The notes: generated by a model not told the origin, from the letters alone. A DNA stretch of 9,356 nt from Actinomycetota bacterium (GCA_005884155.1 VAXD01000040.1:1-9356); one strand, 5' to 3'; shown: positions 1 through 6,240, numbered from the stretch's first letter. Translations and numbers: made by a program.

Positions 1-1032
1 GTTCTCGAGGCCCGGCGCGCCGTTCGGGATCTTCGAGAAGTCGTCCTTGCCGAGCGTCTTCTGGCCGTCCCAGAGGAAGGCGCAGTGGTCGGTCGAGATC
101 GCCGAGAGGGTGTCGGTGCGGACCGCGTTCCAGAGCACGTCCCAGTTTGACTTGTCTCGGACCGGTGGAGAGTAGACGTACTTCGCGCCCTCGAAATCCG
201 GCTTCGCGATGTCGTCGAGCGAGTTGAAGAAGTACTGCGTGCACGTCTCGCCCCAGACCTCCCAGCCCTTGTCGCGCGCGCGGGCGATCGGCTCGACGGC
301 CTCGCGGCAGGTCACGTGCACGACGTAGAGCGGCGCGCCGGCCAGGCGGGCGAGCTGGATCGCGCGGTTCGTGGCCTCGCCTTCGGCCTCCGGCGGACGG
401 GTGAGTGCGTGGTAGAGCGGCTCGGTGTGGCCGGCCTCGAGCGCCTGCTTGACCAGCACGTCGATCACGTCGCCGTTCTCGGCGTGCACCATCACGAGCG
501 CACCAGTCTCCGCGGCGACCTCCATCGTCCGGAAGAGCGTCTCGTCGTCGACCATCAGCGCGCCCTTGTAGGCCATGAAGAGCTTGTACGAGGTGACGCC
601 CTCGTCCGGGAGCTGCGCGAGCTCCTCGAGCGTTCCGCCCTCCTTTAAGTCGGTGACCGCCATGTGGTAGCCCATGTCGATCACCTGTTTACCGTTGGCC
701 TTCGCGCGCCACTCGTCGAGGGCTTGCGCGAACGTCGCGCCCTGCGGCTGGATGACGAAGTCGACGTGGGTCGTGGTGCCGCCGAAGGCTGCAGCGGTCT
801 GGCCCGATTCGACGTCGTCGATCGTGACCGTGCCGCCGAAGGGCATGTCGAGGTGCGTGTGCGGGTCGACGCAGCCCGGGAGGACGTACTTGCCGCTCGC
901 GTCGATCACCTTGTCGGCGGCGACGTCCAGCGATTCGCCGATCAGCGTGATCGTCTCGTCTTCGGCGTAGACGTCGGCGACGTAGTCGTCGGCGGCGGTC
1001 AGGATCCGGCCGCCTTTGATCAGAACGGACAT
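1..1032 (-). CDS. hydA: Dihydropyrimidinase / D-hydantoinase, C-terminus cut by window edge
   Basis: This amidohydrolase opens 5,6-dihydropyrimidines or 5-substituted hydantoins to N-carbamoyl (beta-)amino acids in the cytoplasm. The window holds the first 344 codons; about 115 residues of a usual ~460-residue enzyme lie beyond position 1. The complete binuclear metal site is visible: H58 and H60 (in DPHTHLD), the lysine to be carboxylated K150 (SYKLFMAYKG), H183 (VHAEN), H239 (VVHVTC) and D315 (STDH). Y155 sits at the usual transition-state tyrosine position. This spacing fits the D-hydantoinase family very well. The start is ATG at 1030-1032; no Shine-Dalgarno precedes it, but a -10-like box lies 8 nt upstream, so leaderless translation is likely. 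The gene is divergent from the carbamoylase gene at 1057, the enzyme for its product. Dihydropyrimidinase, hydantoinase and allantoinase cannot be fully separated by eye; the sequence favours dihydropyrimidinase/hydantoinase. Confidence 0.93.
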   Translation of the reverse strand, partial: MSVLIKGGRILTAADDYVADVYAEDETITLIGESLDVAADKVIDASGKYVLPGCVDPHTHLDMPFGGTVTIDDVESGQTAAAFGGTTTHVDFVIQPQGATFAQALDEWRAKANGKQVIDMGYHMAVTDLKEGGTLEELAQLPDEGVTSYKLFMAYKGALMVDDETLFRTMEVAAETGALVMVHAENGDVIDVLVKQALEAGHTEPLYHALTRPPEAEGEATNRAIQLARLAGAPLYVVHVTCREAVEPIARARDKGWEVWGETCTQYFFNSLDDIAKPDFEGAKYVYSPPVRDKSNWDVLWNAVRTDTLSAISTDHCAFLWDGQKTLGKDDFSKIPNGAPGLEN

Positions 1033-1040
1033 TTGGCGCG

Positions 1041-1050
1041 AGTTTATGCT
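1041..1050. promoter_or_regulatory. Overlapping divergent -10 boxes, both apparently leaderless
   Basis: The 24 bp between two divergent start codons carry TATGCT (1045-1050, plus strand), 6 nt before the GTG at 1057, and TAAACT (1046-1041, minus strand), 8 nt before the ATG at 1032. The two boxes share bases 1045-1046. For the minus direction, GTGACA (1069-1064), 17 nt upstream of the -10, matches TTGACA at five of six positions and lies inside the opposite coding region. No convincing -35 was found for the plus direction. Neither start has a Shine-Dalgarno, so both mRNAs probably begin at or next to the start codon. The boxes are seen; their activity is inferred. Confidence 0.55.
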
Positions 1051-1056
1051 CGGCGC

Positions 1057-2298
1057 GTGGCCTTGTCACCGAGCCGGACCGTCGCCGAGCTGAACGAGCT
1101 GCGCGAGCTCACGGGCGACGAGAACGGCGCTCAGCGGGTCGCGTGGACGGAGACCTGGGCGACGGCCCGCAAGTGGCTCGACAAGAAGCTCTCCGAGCTG
1201 CCGGTCGAGAAGACCTGCGACGCGGCCGGCAACCAGTGGTTCACGCTTCCGGGCGAGTCCGAGCAGGCGCTGCTGATCGGCGGGCACATCGACTCGGTCC
1301 CCAACGGTGGCTGGCTCGACGGCGCGCTCAACGTGATGGCGGGGGTCGAGGTGCTGCGCCGGATCGCCGAGGAGGGCACGCCTCCGGTGACGGTGCGACT
1401 CGTCAACTGGGCGGACGAGGAGGGGGCCCGCTTCGGCCGTTCGCTGTTCGGCTCGTCGGCGGCTGCCGGCTCGATGGACGACCACGACGAGCTGCGGCAG
1501 CGCCGCGATGCGGACGGGGTCTCATTGCCGGAGGCAATCGCCCGCTTCGACGTCGATCTGGACACTGCGCTCGAGGCGAGGAGCGAGCTCGAGAACGCCG
1601 CGGCCTACCTCGAGCTGCACATCGAGCAGGGGCCGGTGCTGGAGTCGCTCGAGCTTCCGTTGGGAGTCGTGCTGGGAACGTTCGGCGTCGAGCGGCACCA
1701 GGTGACCTTCCGAGGCCAGGCGGCCCACGCCGGCTCGACGCCGATGGACAAGCGCCGCGATGCGCTCGCCGGCGCGGCAAAGCTCGAGCTCGAGCTTCGC
1801 GAGATCGCTCTGCGGACCGGGGACGGGGCCGTGTGCACGATGGGCGGCGTCGTGACCCGGCCGGGGATCGTCACGTCGGTGGTCGAGACAGCCGAGTGTC
1901 TGCTCGACCAGCGGCACCTCGAGGCGACGAAGCTCGCGGAGATGCTGAGCAACGCTGAGGCCGCGTCGAGGCGGTTCGCGGAGGAGGAGGACATCGAGGT
2001 CTCGTGGGAGCGGATCTGGCAGATCGAGCCGATCCTGTTCGACGAGGCGCTGATCGAGCTCGCCGACGAGGCCGTGCGTGAGGTCGCCGGCCGCTCGCAC
2101 CGCCTGCCGAGCGGGCCGCTGCACGACGCGGCCGAGATCGCTCGCGCCGAAGTCCCGACCGTGATGCTGTTCGTGCAGAGCCTGCGGGGCCTCTCGCACA
2201 CGAAGCTCGAGGACACGGACGAGGCCCACCTCGAGCTCTCCGTGCAGGCGCTCGACCGGCTGGCCGACAAGGCGATTGCCCGCGTAGGCTCCGCATAG
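1057..2298 (+). CDS. hyuC: N-carbamoyl-L-amino acid hydrolase / beta-ureidopropionase (M20 amidase)
   Basis: This is a metal-dependent amidase of the hydantoinase/carbamoylase family (peptidase M20 fold). It cleaves N-carbamoyl (beta-)amino acids to the amino acid, CO2 and ammonia. It has 413 residues, a normal family length. Candidate metal ligands are H77 (GGHIDS), D88 (GGWLDGALNV, bridging), E122 (WADEEGARF, with E121 as the likely general base), H188 (LHIEQGP) and H381 (LSHTK); H356 lies in PLHDAAE. The central lid/dimerisation domain is roughly residues 200-310. The GTG at 1057 is chosen as start because the recognisable family sequence begins just after it, because upstream in-frame codons would run into the divergent hydantoinase gene, and because a TATGCT box lies 6 nt before it. 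It should act on the product of the divergent hydantoinase. Whether the natural substrate is N-carbamoyl-beta-alanine or an L-alpha-amino acid derivative cannot be read from the sequence. Confidence 0.92.
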   Translation: MALSPSRTVAELNELRELTGDENGAQRVAWTETWATARKWLDKKLSELPVEKTCDAAGNQWFTLPGESEQALLIGGHIDSVPNGGWLDGALNVMAGVEVLRRIAEEGTPPVTVRLVNWADEEGARFGRSLFGSSAAAGSMDDHDELRQRRDADGVSLPEAIARFDVDLDTALEARSELENAAAYLELHIEQGPVLESLELPLGVVLGTFGVERHQVTFRGQAAHAGSTPMDKRRDALAGAAKLELELREIALRTGDGAVCTMGGVVTRPGIVTSVVETAECLLDQRHLEATKLAEMLSNAEAASRRFAEEEDIEVSWERIWQIEPILFDEALIELADEAVREVAGRSHRLPSGPLHDAAEIARAEVPTVMLFVQSLRGLSHTKLEDTDEAHLELSVQALDRLADKAIARVGSA

Positions 2299-2301
2299 GC
2301 C

Positions 2302-2342
2302 GTCCAAAGCGGCCAGGGCCGGGGTCTGACCCCGGACGTGTC
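2302..2342 (+). repeat. Palindromic (REP-like) repeat, copy 1
   Basis: This copy holds the 17-bp palindrome CCGGGGTCTGACCCCGG (2319-2335, 8-bp arms around a central T), followed by ACGTGTC. With copy 2 (2404-2444) it shares 31 of 33 bases (2310-2342 against 2412-2444), plus GTCC at the left end. It begins four bases after the carbamoylase stop codon. It could form a 7-bp stem with a 3-nt loop in the transcript, but no T-run follows, so a canonical terminator is unlikely. GGGGTC-N-GACCCC palindromes recur in many bacterial genomes, so a dispersed REP-type element is the best reading. Confidence 0.75.
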
Positions 2343-2403
2343 CCCTCTTGCCGCGCCGAAGCGGAGCCGATTCCAGCGCCAGGGCACTTCGCGCCGGTTT
2401 CTT

Positions 2404-2444
2404 GTCCGTATCGGCCATGGCCGGGGTCAGACCCCGGACGTGTC
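2404..2444 (+). repeat. Palindromic (REP-like) repeat, copy 2
   Basis: This is the second copy, 102 bp downstream of copy 1 in the same orientation. The core is CCGGGGTCAGACCCCGG (2421-2437), again followed by ACGTGTC. The central base is A instead of T, so the palindromic cores read as inverted copies while the flanks are direct repeats. The two copies could pair with each other in single strands. The spacer (2343-2403) shows no gene. Confidence 0.75.
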
Positions 2445-2508
2445 TGGAAAGGCAGACGAGTGCGCCACCGGCGGCCAGGAGCACGATCTCGGGCCAATTT
2501 CGGAGCGG

Positions 2509-2514
2509 TATGCT
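2509..2514 (+). promoter_or_regulatory. -10-like box TATGCT before leaderless LLM gene
   Basis: TATGCT ends 9 nt before the GTG at 2524 and no Shine-Dalgarno precedes that codon. The eight bases TATGCTCG are the same as those in front of the carbamoylase start at 1057. No good -35 stands 16-18 nt upstream. Leaderless initiation is inferred. Confidence 0.5.
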
Positions 2515-2523
2515 CGCACGACG

Positions 2524-3543
2524 GTGCTGAGCTTCGGAGTCACCGTTCTGCCCGACCCGCCGTACACGCGGCTGGTCGACGTGCTGCAACGCGGCGAGGA
2601 GCTCGGCTTCGAGTACGGCTGGACGTACGACTCGCACATCCTCTGGCAGGAGAGCTACGCGCTCCTCGCGATCGCCGGCACGCAGACGGAGAAGCTGAAG
2701 CTCGGGCACTGCGTCACGAACCCGGGCATCCGCGACCCGACGATTACCGCGAGCTGGTACGCCACGATGCAGGACATCACCGGCGGCAGGATGGTGATGG
2801 GCATCGGCCGCGGCGATTCGTCACGGCGTGTGGTGGGGCTGAAGCCGGTGAAGGTCGACGAGTTCGAGCGGCGGCTCGCGATGATCAAGGAGCTGATGAA
2901 CGGCCGCCCGGTCGAATGGAACGGCAAGGACTTGCGCCTCGAGTGGGTGCGCGACGAGCTGCCGGAGATCCCGATGCACGTCGCCGGCTATGGACCGAGG
3001 GCGCTCGGCGTTGCGGGCCGCGTCGGCGACGGCGTGATCATCCAGCTCGCCGACCCGCAGATCATCCAGTGGATCATGGACACCGCGCGCAAGGCCGCCG
3101 AGGAAGCCGGCCGCGACCCGGCCGCGCTCAAGTGCATCGTCTGCGCGCCGAGCCACGTCTCGGCCGACCTCGCCGACGCGCGCGAGCAGGTGCGCTGGTT
3201 CCCGGCGATGGTCTCGAACCACGTGATGGACCTGATCGAGCGCTACGGCGAGGGCTCGGACGAGATCCCGTCCGCGCTGACCGACTTCGTCAAGGCGCGC
3301 AAGTTCTACGACTACTCCGAGCACAGCCGGGTCGGCGCGAAGCACGGCGAGTTCGTCACCGACGAGATCTGCGACCGCTTCTGCGTGCTCGGCACCGCAG
3401 AGCAGATCACGGCGAAGCTGCGCGAGCTCGAGTCGATCGGCGTCGACCAGTTCGATATCTACCTGATGACGAAGGGCCAGGACGAGACGCTCACGGCCTA
3501 CGGCGGGGAGATCATCCCGCAGTTCACTAAGGTGGCGGCGTGA
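2524..3543 (+). CDS. LLM-class F420-dependent oxidoreductase (TIGR03842/CPS_4043-like)
   Basis: This is a 339-residue luciferase-like TIM-barrel protein of the F420-dependent oxidoreductase group, probably cytosolic. It resembles the CPS_4043-type family (recognised from memory of the family pattern). Visible blocks are the N-terminal strand FGVTVLPDPPY, GWTYDSHILWQE (residues 32-43), CVTNPGIRDPTITAS (63-77), the phosphate-binding GIGRGDSSRR (93-102) and VAGYGPRALGVAGRVGDG (153-170), then RWFPAMVSNHV and a C-terminal LGTAEQITAKLRELESIGVD block. GTG 2524 is chosen because family similarity starts there and a -10-like box lies just upstream. Its stop overlaps the next start (GTGA, 3540-3543), so it is the first gene of the transporter operon. 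Position next to hydantoinase and carbamoylase genes suggests a role in ureide/pyrimidine metabolism, but the substrate is unknown, and FMN rather than F420 as cofactor cannot be excluded. Confidence 0.88.
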   Translation: MLSFGVTVLPDPPYTRLVDVLQRGEELGFEYGWTYDSHILWQESYALLAIAGTQTEKLKLGHCVTNPGIRDPTITASWYATMQDITGGRMVMGIGRGDSSRRVVGLKPVKVDEFERRLAMIKELMNGRPVEWNGKDLRLEWVRDELPEIPMHVAGYGPRALGVAGRVGDGVIIQLADPQIIQWIMDTARKAAEEAGRDPAALKCIVCAPSHVSADLADAREQVRWFPAMVSNHVMDLIERYGEGSDEIPSALTDFVKARKFYDYSEHSRVGAKHGEFVTDEICDRFCVLGTAEQITAKLRELESIGVDQFDIYLMTKGQDETLTAYGGEIIPQFTKVAA

Positions 3544-4421
3544 GGAAAGCTGCGGCAGCTGCTCTCGCCCTACTCGTCGTTGCCCTAGCGGCTGCCTGCG
3601 GCTCGACCAAGAAATCGAGCTCGCCGTCGGGAACGACCTCCGGCTCGAGCTGTGCGAAGGGCAGCCTGACCCTCGTCTCGCCGGGCAAGCTCACGATCGG
3701 CACCGACAACCCGGCGTTCCCGCCCTGGTACGGCGGCGCGCCCGGCCACGGCTGGAAGGTAAGCGACCCCTATAGCGGGAAGGGCTACGAGTCCGCTGTC
3801 GCCTACGCCCTGGCGAAGCAGTTGGGTTTCGCCCATGGCGACGTCACCTGGAAGTACACGCCGTTCGACAACGCGTTCGCCCCGGGCAAGAAGGCGTTCG
3901 ACTTCGACATCAACCAGGTCTCGTTCACGCCGGACCGGGCGAAGGTCGTCGACTTCAGCGATTCGTACTACGACGTGGCGCAGTCGGTCGTCGTCAACGA
4001 CGGGACTGCGATCGCGAAGGTCACTACGGTGGCTGGGCTCAAGCCCTACGAGCTCGGTGCGCAGCTGGGAACGACGAGTTACCAGCTGATCCAGAGCCAG
4101 ATCAAGCCGTCGAAGAAGCCATCGGTCTTCCCTTCGAACGCCGGCGCGGTCCAGGCCTTGAAGAACAAGCAGATCGACGGGCTCGTCGTCGACCTGCCGA
4201 CCGCGTTCTACGTGACGGCCGTCCAGGTTCCGCACTCCAAGGTGCTCGGCCAGTTCCCCGCGCAGCCTGGCGGTGAGCACTTCGGCCTCGTCTTCCAGAA
4301 AGGGAACTCGCTCGTCACGTGCGTGAACAAGGCGCTCGGGACGCTGCGTTCGAACGGGACGCTCAAGCAGCTCGACGATAAGTGGCTAGCGAAGGCGACC
4401 GGCGCCCCGATCTTGAAGTAG
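3540..4421 (+). CDS. ABC transporter substrate-binding lipoprotein (SBP_bac_3, polar amino acid type)
   Basis: This extracytoplasmic solute-binding protein has 293 residues. A lipoprotein signal is clear: MRK, a hydrophobic alanine/leucine core, then LAAAC with the lipidated cysteine at position 20. A Ser/Thr/Gly linker follows (about 21-40). The mature domain starts near LTIGTDNPAFPPWY and contains GKGYESAVAYALAKQLGF, DFDINQVSFTPDRAKVVDFS and DGLVVDLPTA, the classic family-3 binding-protein pattern. C38 and C261 are the only cysteines after the lipobox and could form a disulfide (inference). The GTG start overlaps the previous TGA by 4 nt, implying translational coupling to the F420-type enzyme. 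The ligand is unknown; a polar amino acid or amino-acid-like compound such as a carbamoyl or ureide derivative fits the locus. Confidence 0.92.
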   Translation: MRKAAAAALALLVVALAAACGSTKKSSSPSGTTSGSSCAKGSLTLVSPGKLTIGTDNPAFPPWYGGAPGHGWKVSDPYSGKGYESAVAYALAKQLGFAHGDVTWKYTPFDNAFAPGKKAFDFDINQVSFTPDRAKVVDFSDSYYDVAQSVVVNDGTAIAKVTTVAGLKPYELGAQLGTTSYQLIQSQIKPSKKPSVFPSNAGAVQALKNKQIDGLVVDLPTAFYVTAVQVPHSKVLGQFPAQPGGEHFGLVFQKGNSLVTCVNKALGTLRSNGTLKQLDDKWLAKATGAPILK

Positions 4422-5263
4422 AGGCGCGGCGCTCGCGCCTGCTCGGGGGGTTGAGCCTGGAGGCCGAAGGGGCCCGCGGGGTCGCGATCGCCCTGCTCAG
4501 CACCGCCCTCTTCCTGACGGTGATCGTCGTCGCCATTTCGCAGTCGCCGGGCTGGCCCGAGGTGCACCGTGTCTTCTTCGGCTGGCACGACATCACGAGC
4601 ACGTTTCCCGAGATCGCCCGCGCCTTCGTCCTCAACGTGAAGATCTTCGTCGTCTGCGAGGTGTTCATCCTGGTCTTCGCGCTGCTGATTGCAGTCTTGC
4701 GGAGCCTCCCGGGGCCGGTTTTCTTCCCGCTGCGCGCGCTGGCCATCATCTACACCGACCTCGCGCGCGGCGTGCCCACGATCCTCGTAATCGCGCTGCT
4801 CGGCTTCGGTGCGCCGGCCCTCCAACTCCAAGGCGTGCCCACCTCGCGCGTGTTCTGGGCCGGCGTCGGGCTGGTGCTGATCTACAGCGGCTACGTCGCC
4901 GAGGTCTACCGTGCCGGGATCGAGTCGGTGCACCCGAGCCAGGAGGCGGCCGCGCGCTCGCTCGGGCTCTCCCGTGCTAAGGCACTGCGCTTCGTGATCC
5001 TGCCGCAGGCGGTGCGCCGGGTGATCCCGCCACTGCTGAATGACTTCATCGGCCTTCAGAAGGACACGGCGCTCGTCGGCACGCTCGGCGTGATCGAGGC
5101 GTTCAACCAGTCGCAGATCGACGCCAACGCGACGTTCACGTTCGGCTCGTACCTCGCCGCGGCTGTCCTGTTCGTCGCCATCACGATCCCGCTCGCGCGC
5201 TTCACCGACGTCTTGATCGCCCGCGACCGGCGCCGACGCCAGGCCTCGGGCGCCTTCGCGTGA
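4382..5263 (+). CDS. ABC transporter permease (HisM/GlnP type, polar amino acid)
   Basis: This 293-residue inner-membrane permease has hydrophobic segments at about residues 33-53, 82-106, 112-127, 131-147, 156-172 and 255-275. The EAA coupling loop is clear: QEAAARSLG followed by FVILPQA (187-210, with E188, G195 and P208), which docks on the ATPase. The C-terminus ends in a basic RDRRRRQ stretch. The GTG at 4382 gives a 40-nt overlap with the binding-protein gene and a charged N-terminus (residues 1-30) that looks like genuine coding sequence. TTG at 4451 is a shorter alternative that would remove the overlap. No Shine-Dalgarno is evident, so translation is probably coupled. Its stop overlaps the ATPase start by 4 nt. 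Only one permease gene is present, so a homodimer is expected. Confidence 0.88.
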   Translation: MASEGDRRPDLEVEARRSRLLGGLSLEAEGARGVAIALLSTALFLTVIVVAISQSPGWPEVHRVFFGWHDITSTFPEIARAFVLNVKIFVVCEVFILVFALLIAVLRSLPGPVFFPLRALAIIYTDLARGVPTILVIALLGFGAPALQLQGVPTSRVFWAGVGLVLIYSGYVAEVYRAGIESVHPSQEAAARSLGLSRAKALRFVILPQAVRRVIPPLLNDFIGLQKDTALVGTLGVIEAFNQSQIDANATFTFGSYLAAAVLFVAITIPLARFTDVLIARDRRRRQASGAFA

Positions 5264-6003
5264 GCGCGCTCGCGCTCGAGGGCGTCCACAAGTCGTTCGG
5301 GGCCAACGAAGTGCTGCGCGGAATCGACCTCTCGCTCGAGGAGGAAGAGGTCGTCTGCCTGATCGGCGCGTCGGGTTCGGGGAAGTCGACGCTGCTGCGG
5401 TGCGTGAATCTGCTCGAGCCGCTCGACGCCGGCCGGATTCTGCTCCACGGCGAGGAGATCACTCGGCGAGGGGTCGACGTGAACCACATCAGGCAGCGGA
5501 TCGGGATCGTCTTCCAGGCGTTCAACCTCTTCCCGCACATGACGGTGCTGCGCAACGTGATGCTTGGCCCGCGTGAAGCTCTGAAGCTCGGGCGCGAGGA
5601 AGCGGAGGCGCGTGCGCTCGAGCTGCTGGGTCGGTTCGGCCTCGCCGACCGGCGCGACGACTACCCGGACCGGCTGTCTGGCGGCCAGCAGCAGCGGGTG
5701 GCCATCGTTCGGGCGCTGGCGATGCGGCCCCAGCTGCTCCTGCTCGACGAGGTCACGAGCGCACTCGACCCGGAGCTCGTCGGTGAGGTCCTGAATGTGA
5801 TCCGCGAGCTCGCCGAGGGAGGCATGACGATGCTGATCGCCACGCACGAGATGGGTTTCGCCCGGGAGGTCGCGAGCAGGGTGTGCTTCCTTGACGCCGG
5901 GCTGATTCTCGAGGAGGGACCGCCGGAAGAGATCTTCTCGCACCCGAAGGAACCGCGGACGCGGCAGTTCCTCGAGCGGATCGTTCAGGCCGGTCGGCTT
6001 TAG
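5260..6003 (+). CDS. ABC transporter ATP-binding protein (GlnQ-like, polar amino acid)
   Basis: This 247-residue cytoplasmic ATPase powers the adjacent permease. Motifs in order: Walker A GASGSGKST (36-44), Q-loop Q86 (VFQAFNLFPH), signature LSGGQQQR (139-146), Walker B LLLLDE (159-164), D-loop SALDPE (167-172) and H-loop H196 (IATHEMGFA). The full motif set implies an active enzyme. The FNLFPHMTVLRNV stretch and the ALDPELVGEVL segment are typical of the polar amino acid branch. Val165 follows the catalytic glutamate, where the subfamily usually has Pro. The GTG start overlaps the permease stop (GTGA). Its TAG stop at 6001-6003 is also the start of the -10-like box of the following gene. Confidence 0.93.
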   Translation: MSALALEGVHKSFGANEVLRGIDLSLEEEEVVCLIGASGSGKSTLLRCVNLLEPLDAGRILLHGEEITRRGVDVNHIRQRIGIVFQAFNLFPHMTVLRNVMLGPREALKLGREEAEARALELLGRFGLADRRDDYPDRLSGGQQQRVAIVRALAMRPQLLLLDEVTSALDPELVGEVLNVIRELAEGGMTMLIATHEMGFAREVASRVCFLDAGLILEEGPPEEIFSHPKEPRTRQFLERIVQAGRL

Positions 6004-6006
6004 AGT
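6001..6006 (+). promoter_or_regulatory. -10-like box TAGAGT built on the ATPase stop codon
   Basis: TAGAGT ends 6 nt before the ATG at 6013. The intervening GGAGCC contains GGAG, but only 2 nt from the start codon, too close for a normal ribosome binding site, so a leaderless transcript is the better reading. The first three bases are the stop codon of the upstream gene. No -35 was identified with confidence. Confidence 0.4.
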
Positions 6007-6012
6007 GGAGCC

Positions 6013-6240
6013 ATGGCCGAGCTAGCGGTGCTTCAAGTCGTGCAGTCCGAGCCGGAGGCGGAGGTGATCCGCGGCCTGCTCGAGAGCGAGGGCATTCCAA
6101 GCTTCGTACAGCAGACGAGTCTTGGCGCCGGCATGACGGGCGGGCTGCCGTCCGCAGGCGGGCAACACGCGATTTTGGTCGACGAGCAGAACCTCGCGGC
6201 CGCTCGCAGGCTGCTCGAAGAGCAGTCGGCTAGTTCATAG
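6013..6240 (+). CDS. Small DUF2007-like protein
   Basis: This 75-residue soluble protein resembles the DUF2007 (putative signal-transducing protein) family. The recognisable pattern is LQVVQSEPEAEVIRGLLESEG near the N-terminus, a central region QQTSLGAGMTGG, and a C-terminal ILVDEQNLAAARRLLEE helix. These small ferredoxin-like-fold domains act at or before binding steps of unknown nature; no enzymatic residues are evident. The start at ATG 6013 is supported by the -10-like box just upstream. It follows the ABC operon by 9 nt and might also be read through from it. Its 3' end overlaps the convergent TenA-like gene by 11 nt. Confidence 0.75.
   Translation: MAELAVLQVVQSEPEAEVIRGLLESEGIPSFVQQTSLGAGMTGGLPSAGGQHAILVDEQNLAAARRLLEEQSASS

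Larger units (their letters stand above)
2299..2523. other. Intergenic region with repeat pair and promoter of the F420/ABC operon
   Basis: This 225-bp gap between the carbamoylase and the F420-type oxidoreductase contains the two palindromic repeats and the promoter-proximal segment of the next gene. An in-frame ATG-type start upstream would add about 60 residues made of repeat-derived, low-conservation sequence to the oxidoreductase, so that extension is not believed. No small gene with its own ribosome binding site was seen. Confidence 0.6.

Noticed and set aside
664..1056. Upstream extension of the carbamoylase reading frame to an ATG at 664
   Set aside because: It would lie wholly antisense to the hydantoinase, whose catalytic residues are all present. 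Family similarity begins only after 1057.
2317..2342. Rho-independent terminator after the carbamoylase
   Set aside because: The stem is GC-rich but no T-run follows, and the same element recurs 102 bp downstream, which fits a dispersed repeat better.
2302..2444. CRISPR array
   Set aside because: There are only two copies, the palindromic core is in a repeat of about 33-41 bp with a single 61-bp spacer, and no cas genes are near.
2338..2523. Upstream extension of the F420-type oxidoreductase by 62 residues
   Set aside because: The extension is composed of the palindromic repeat and unconserved sequence. The usual N-terminal strand of the family begins at GTG 2524.
1522..2709. Long minus-strand open frame opposite the carbamoylase
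   Set aside because: It mirrors the codon pattern of the plus-strand enzyme, is rich in Arg/Ala/Leu, shows no domain, and crosses the repeat region.
2460..3530. Second plus-strand open frame inside the F420-type oxidoreductase
   Set aside because: It is an arginine-rich shifted-frame translation typical of GC-rich DNA, with no recognisable motif.
5056..5943. Minus-strand open frame opposite the ABC ATPase
   Set aside because: The plus strand carries every ABC motif in order; the antisense translation has no coherent domain.
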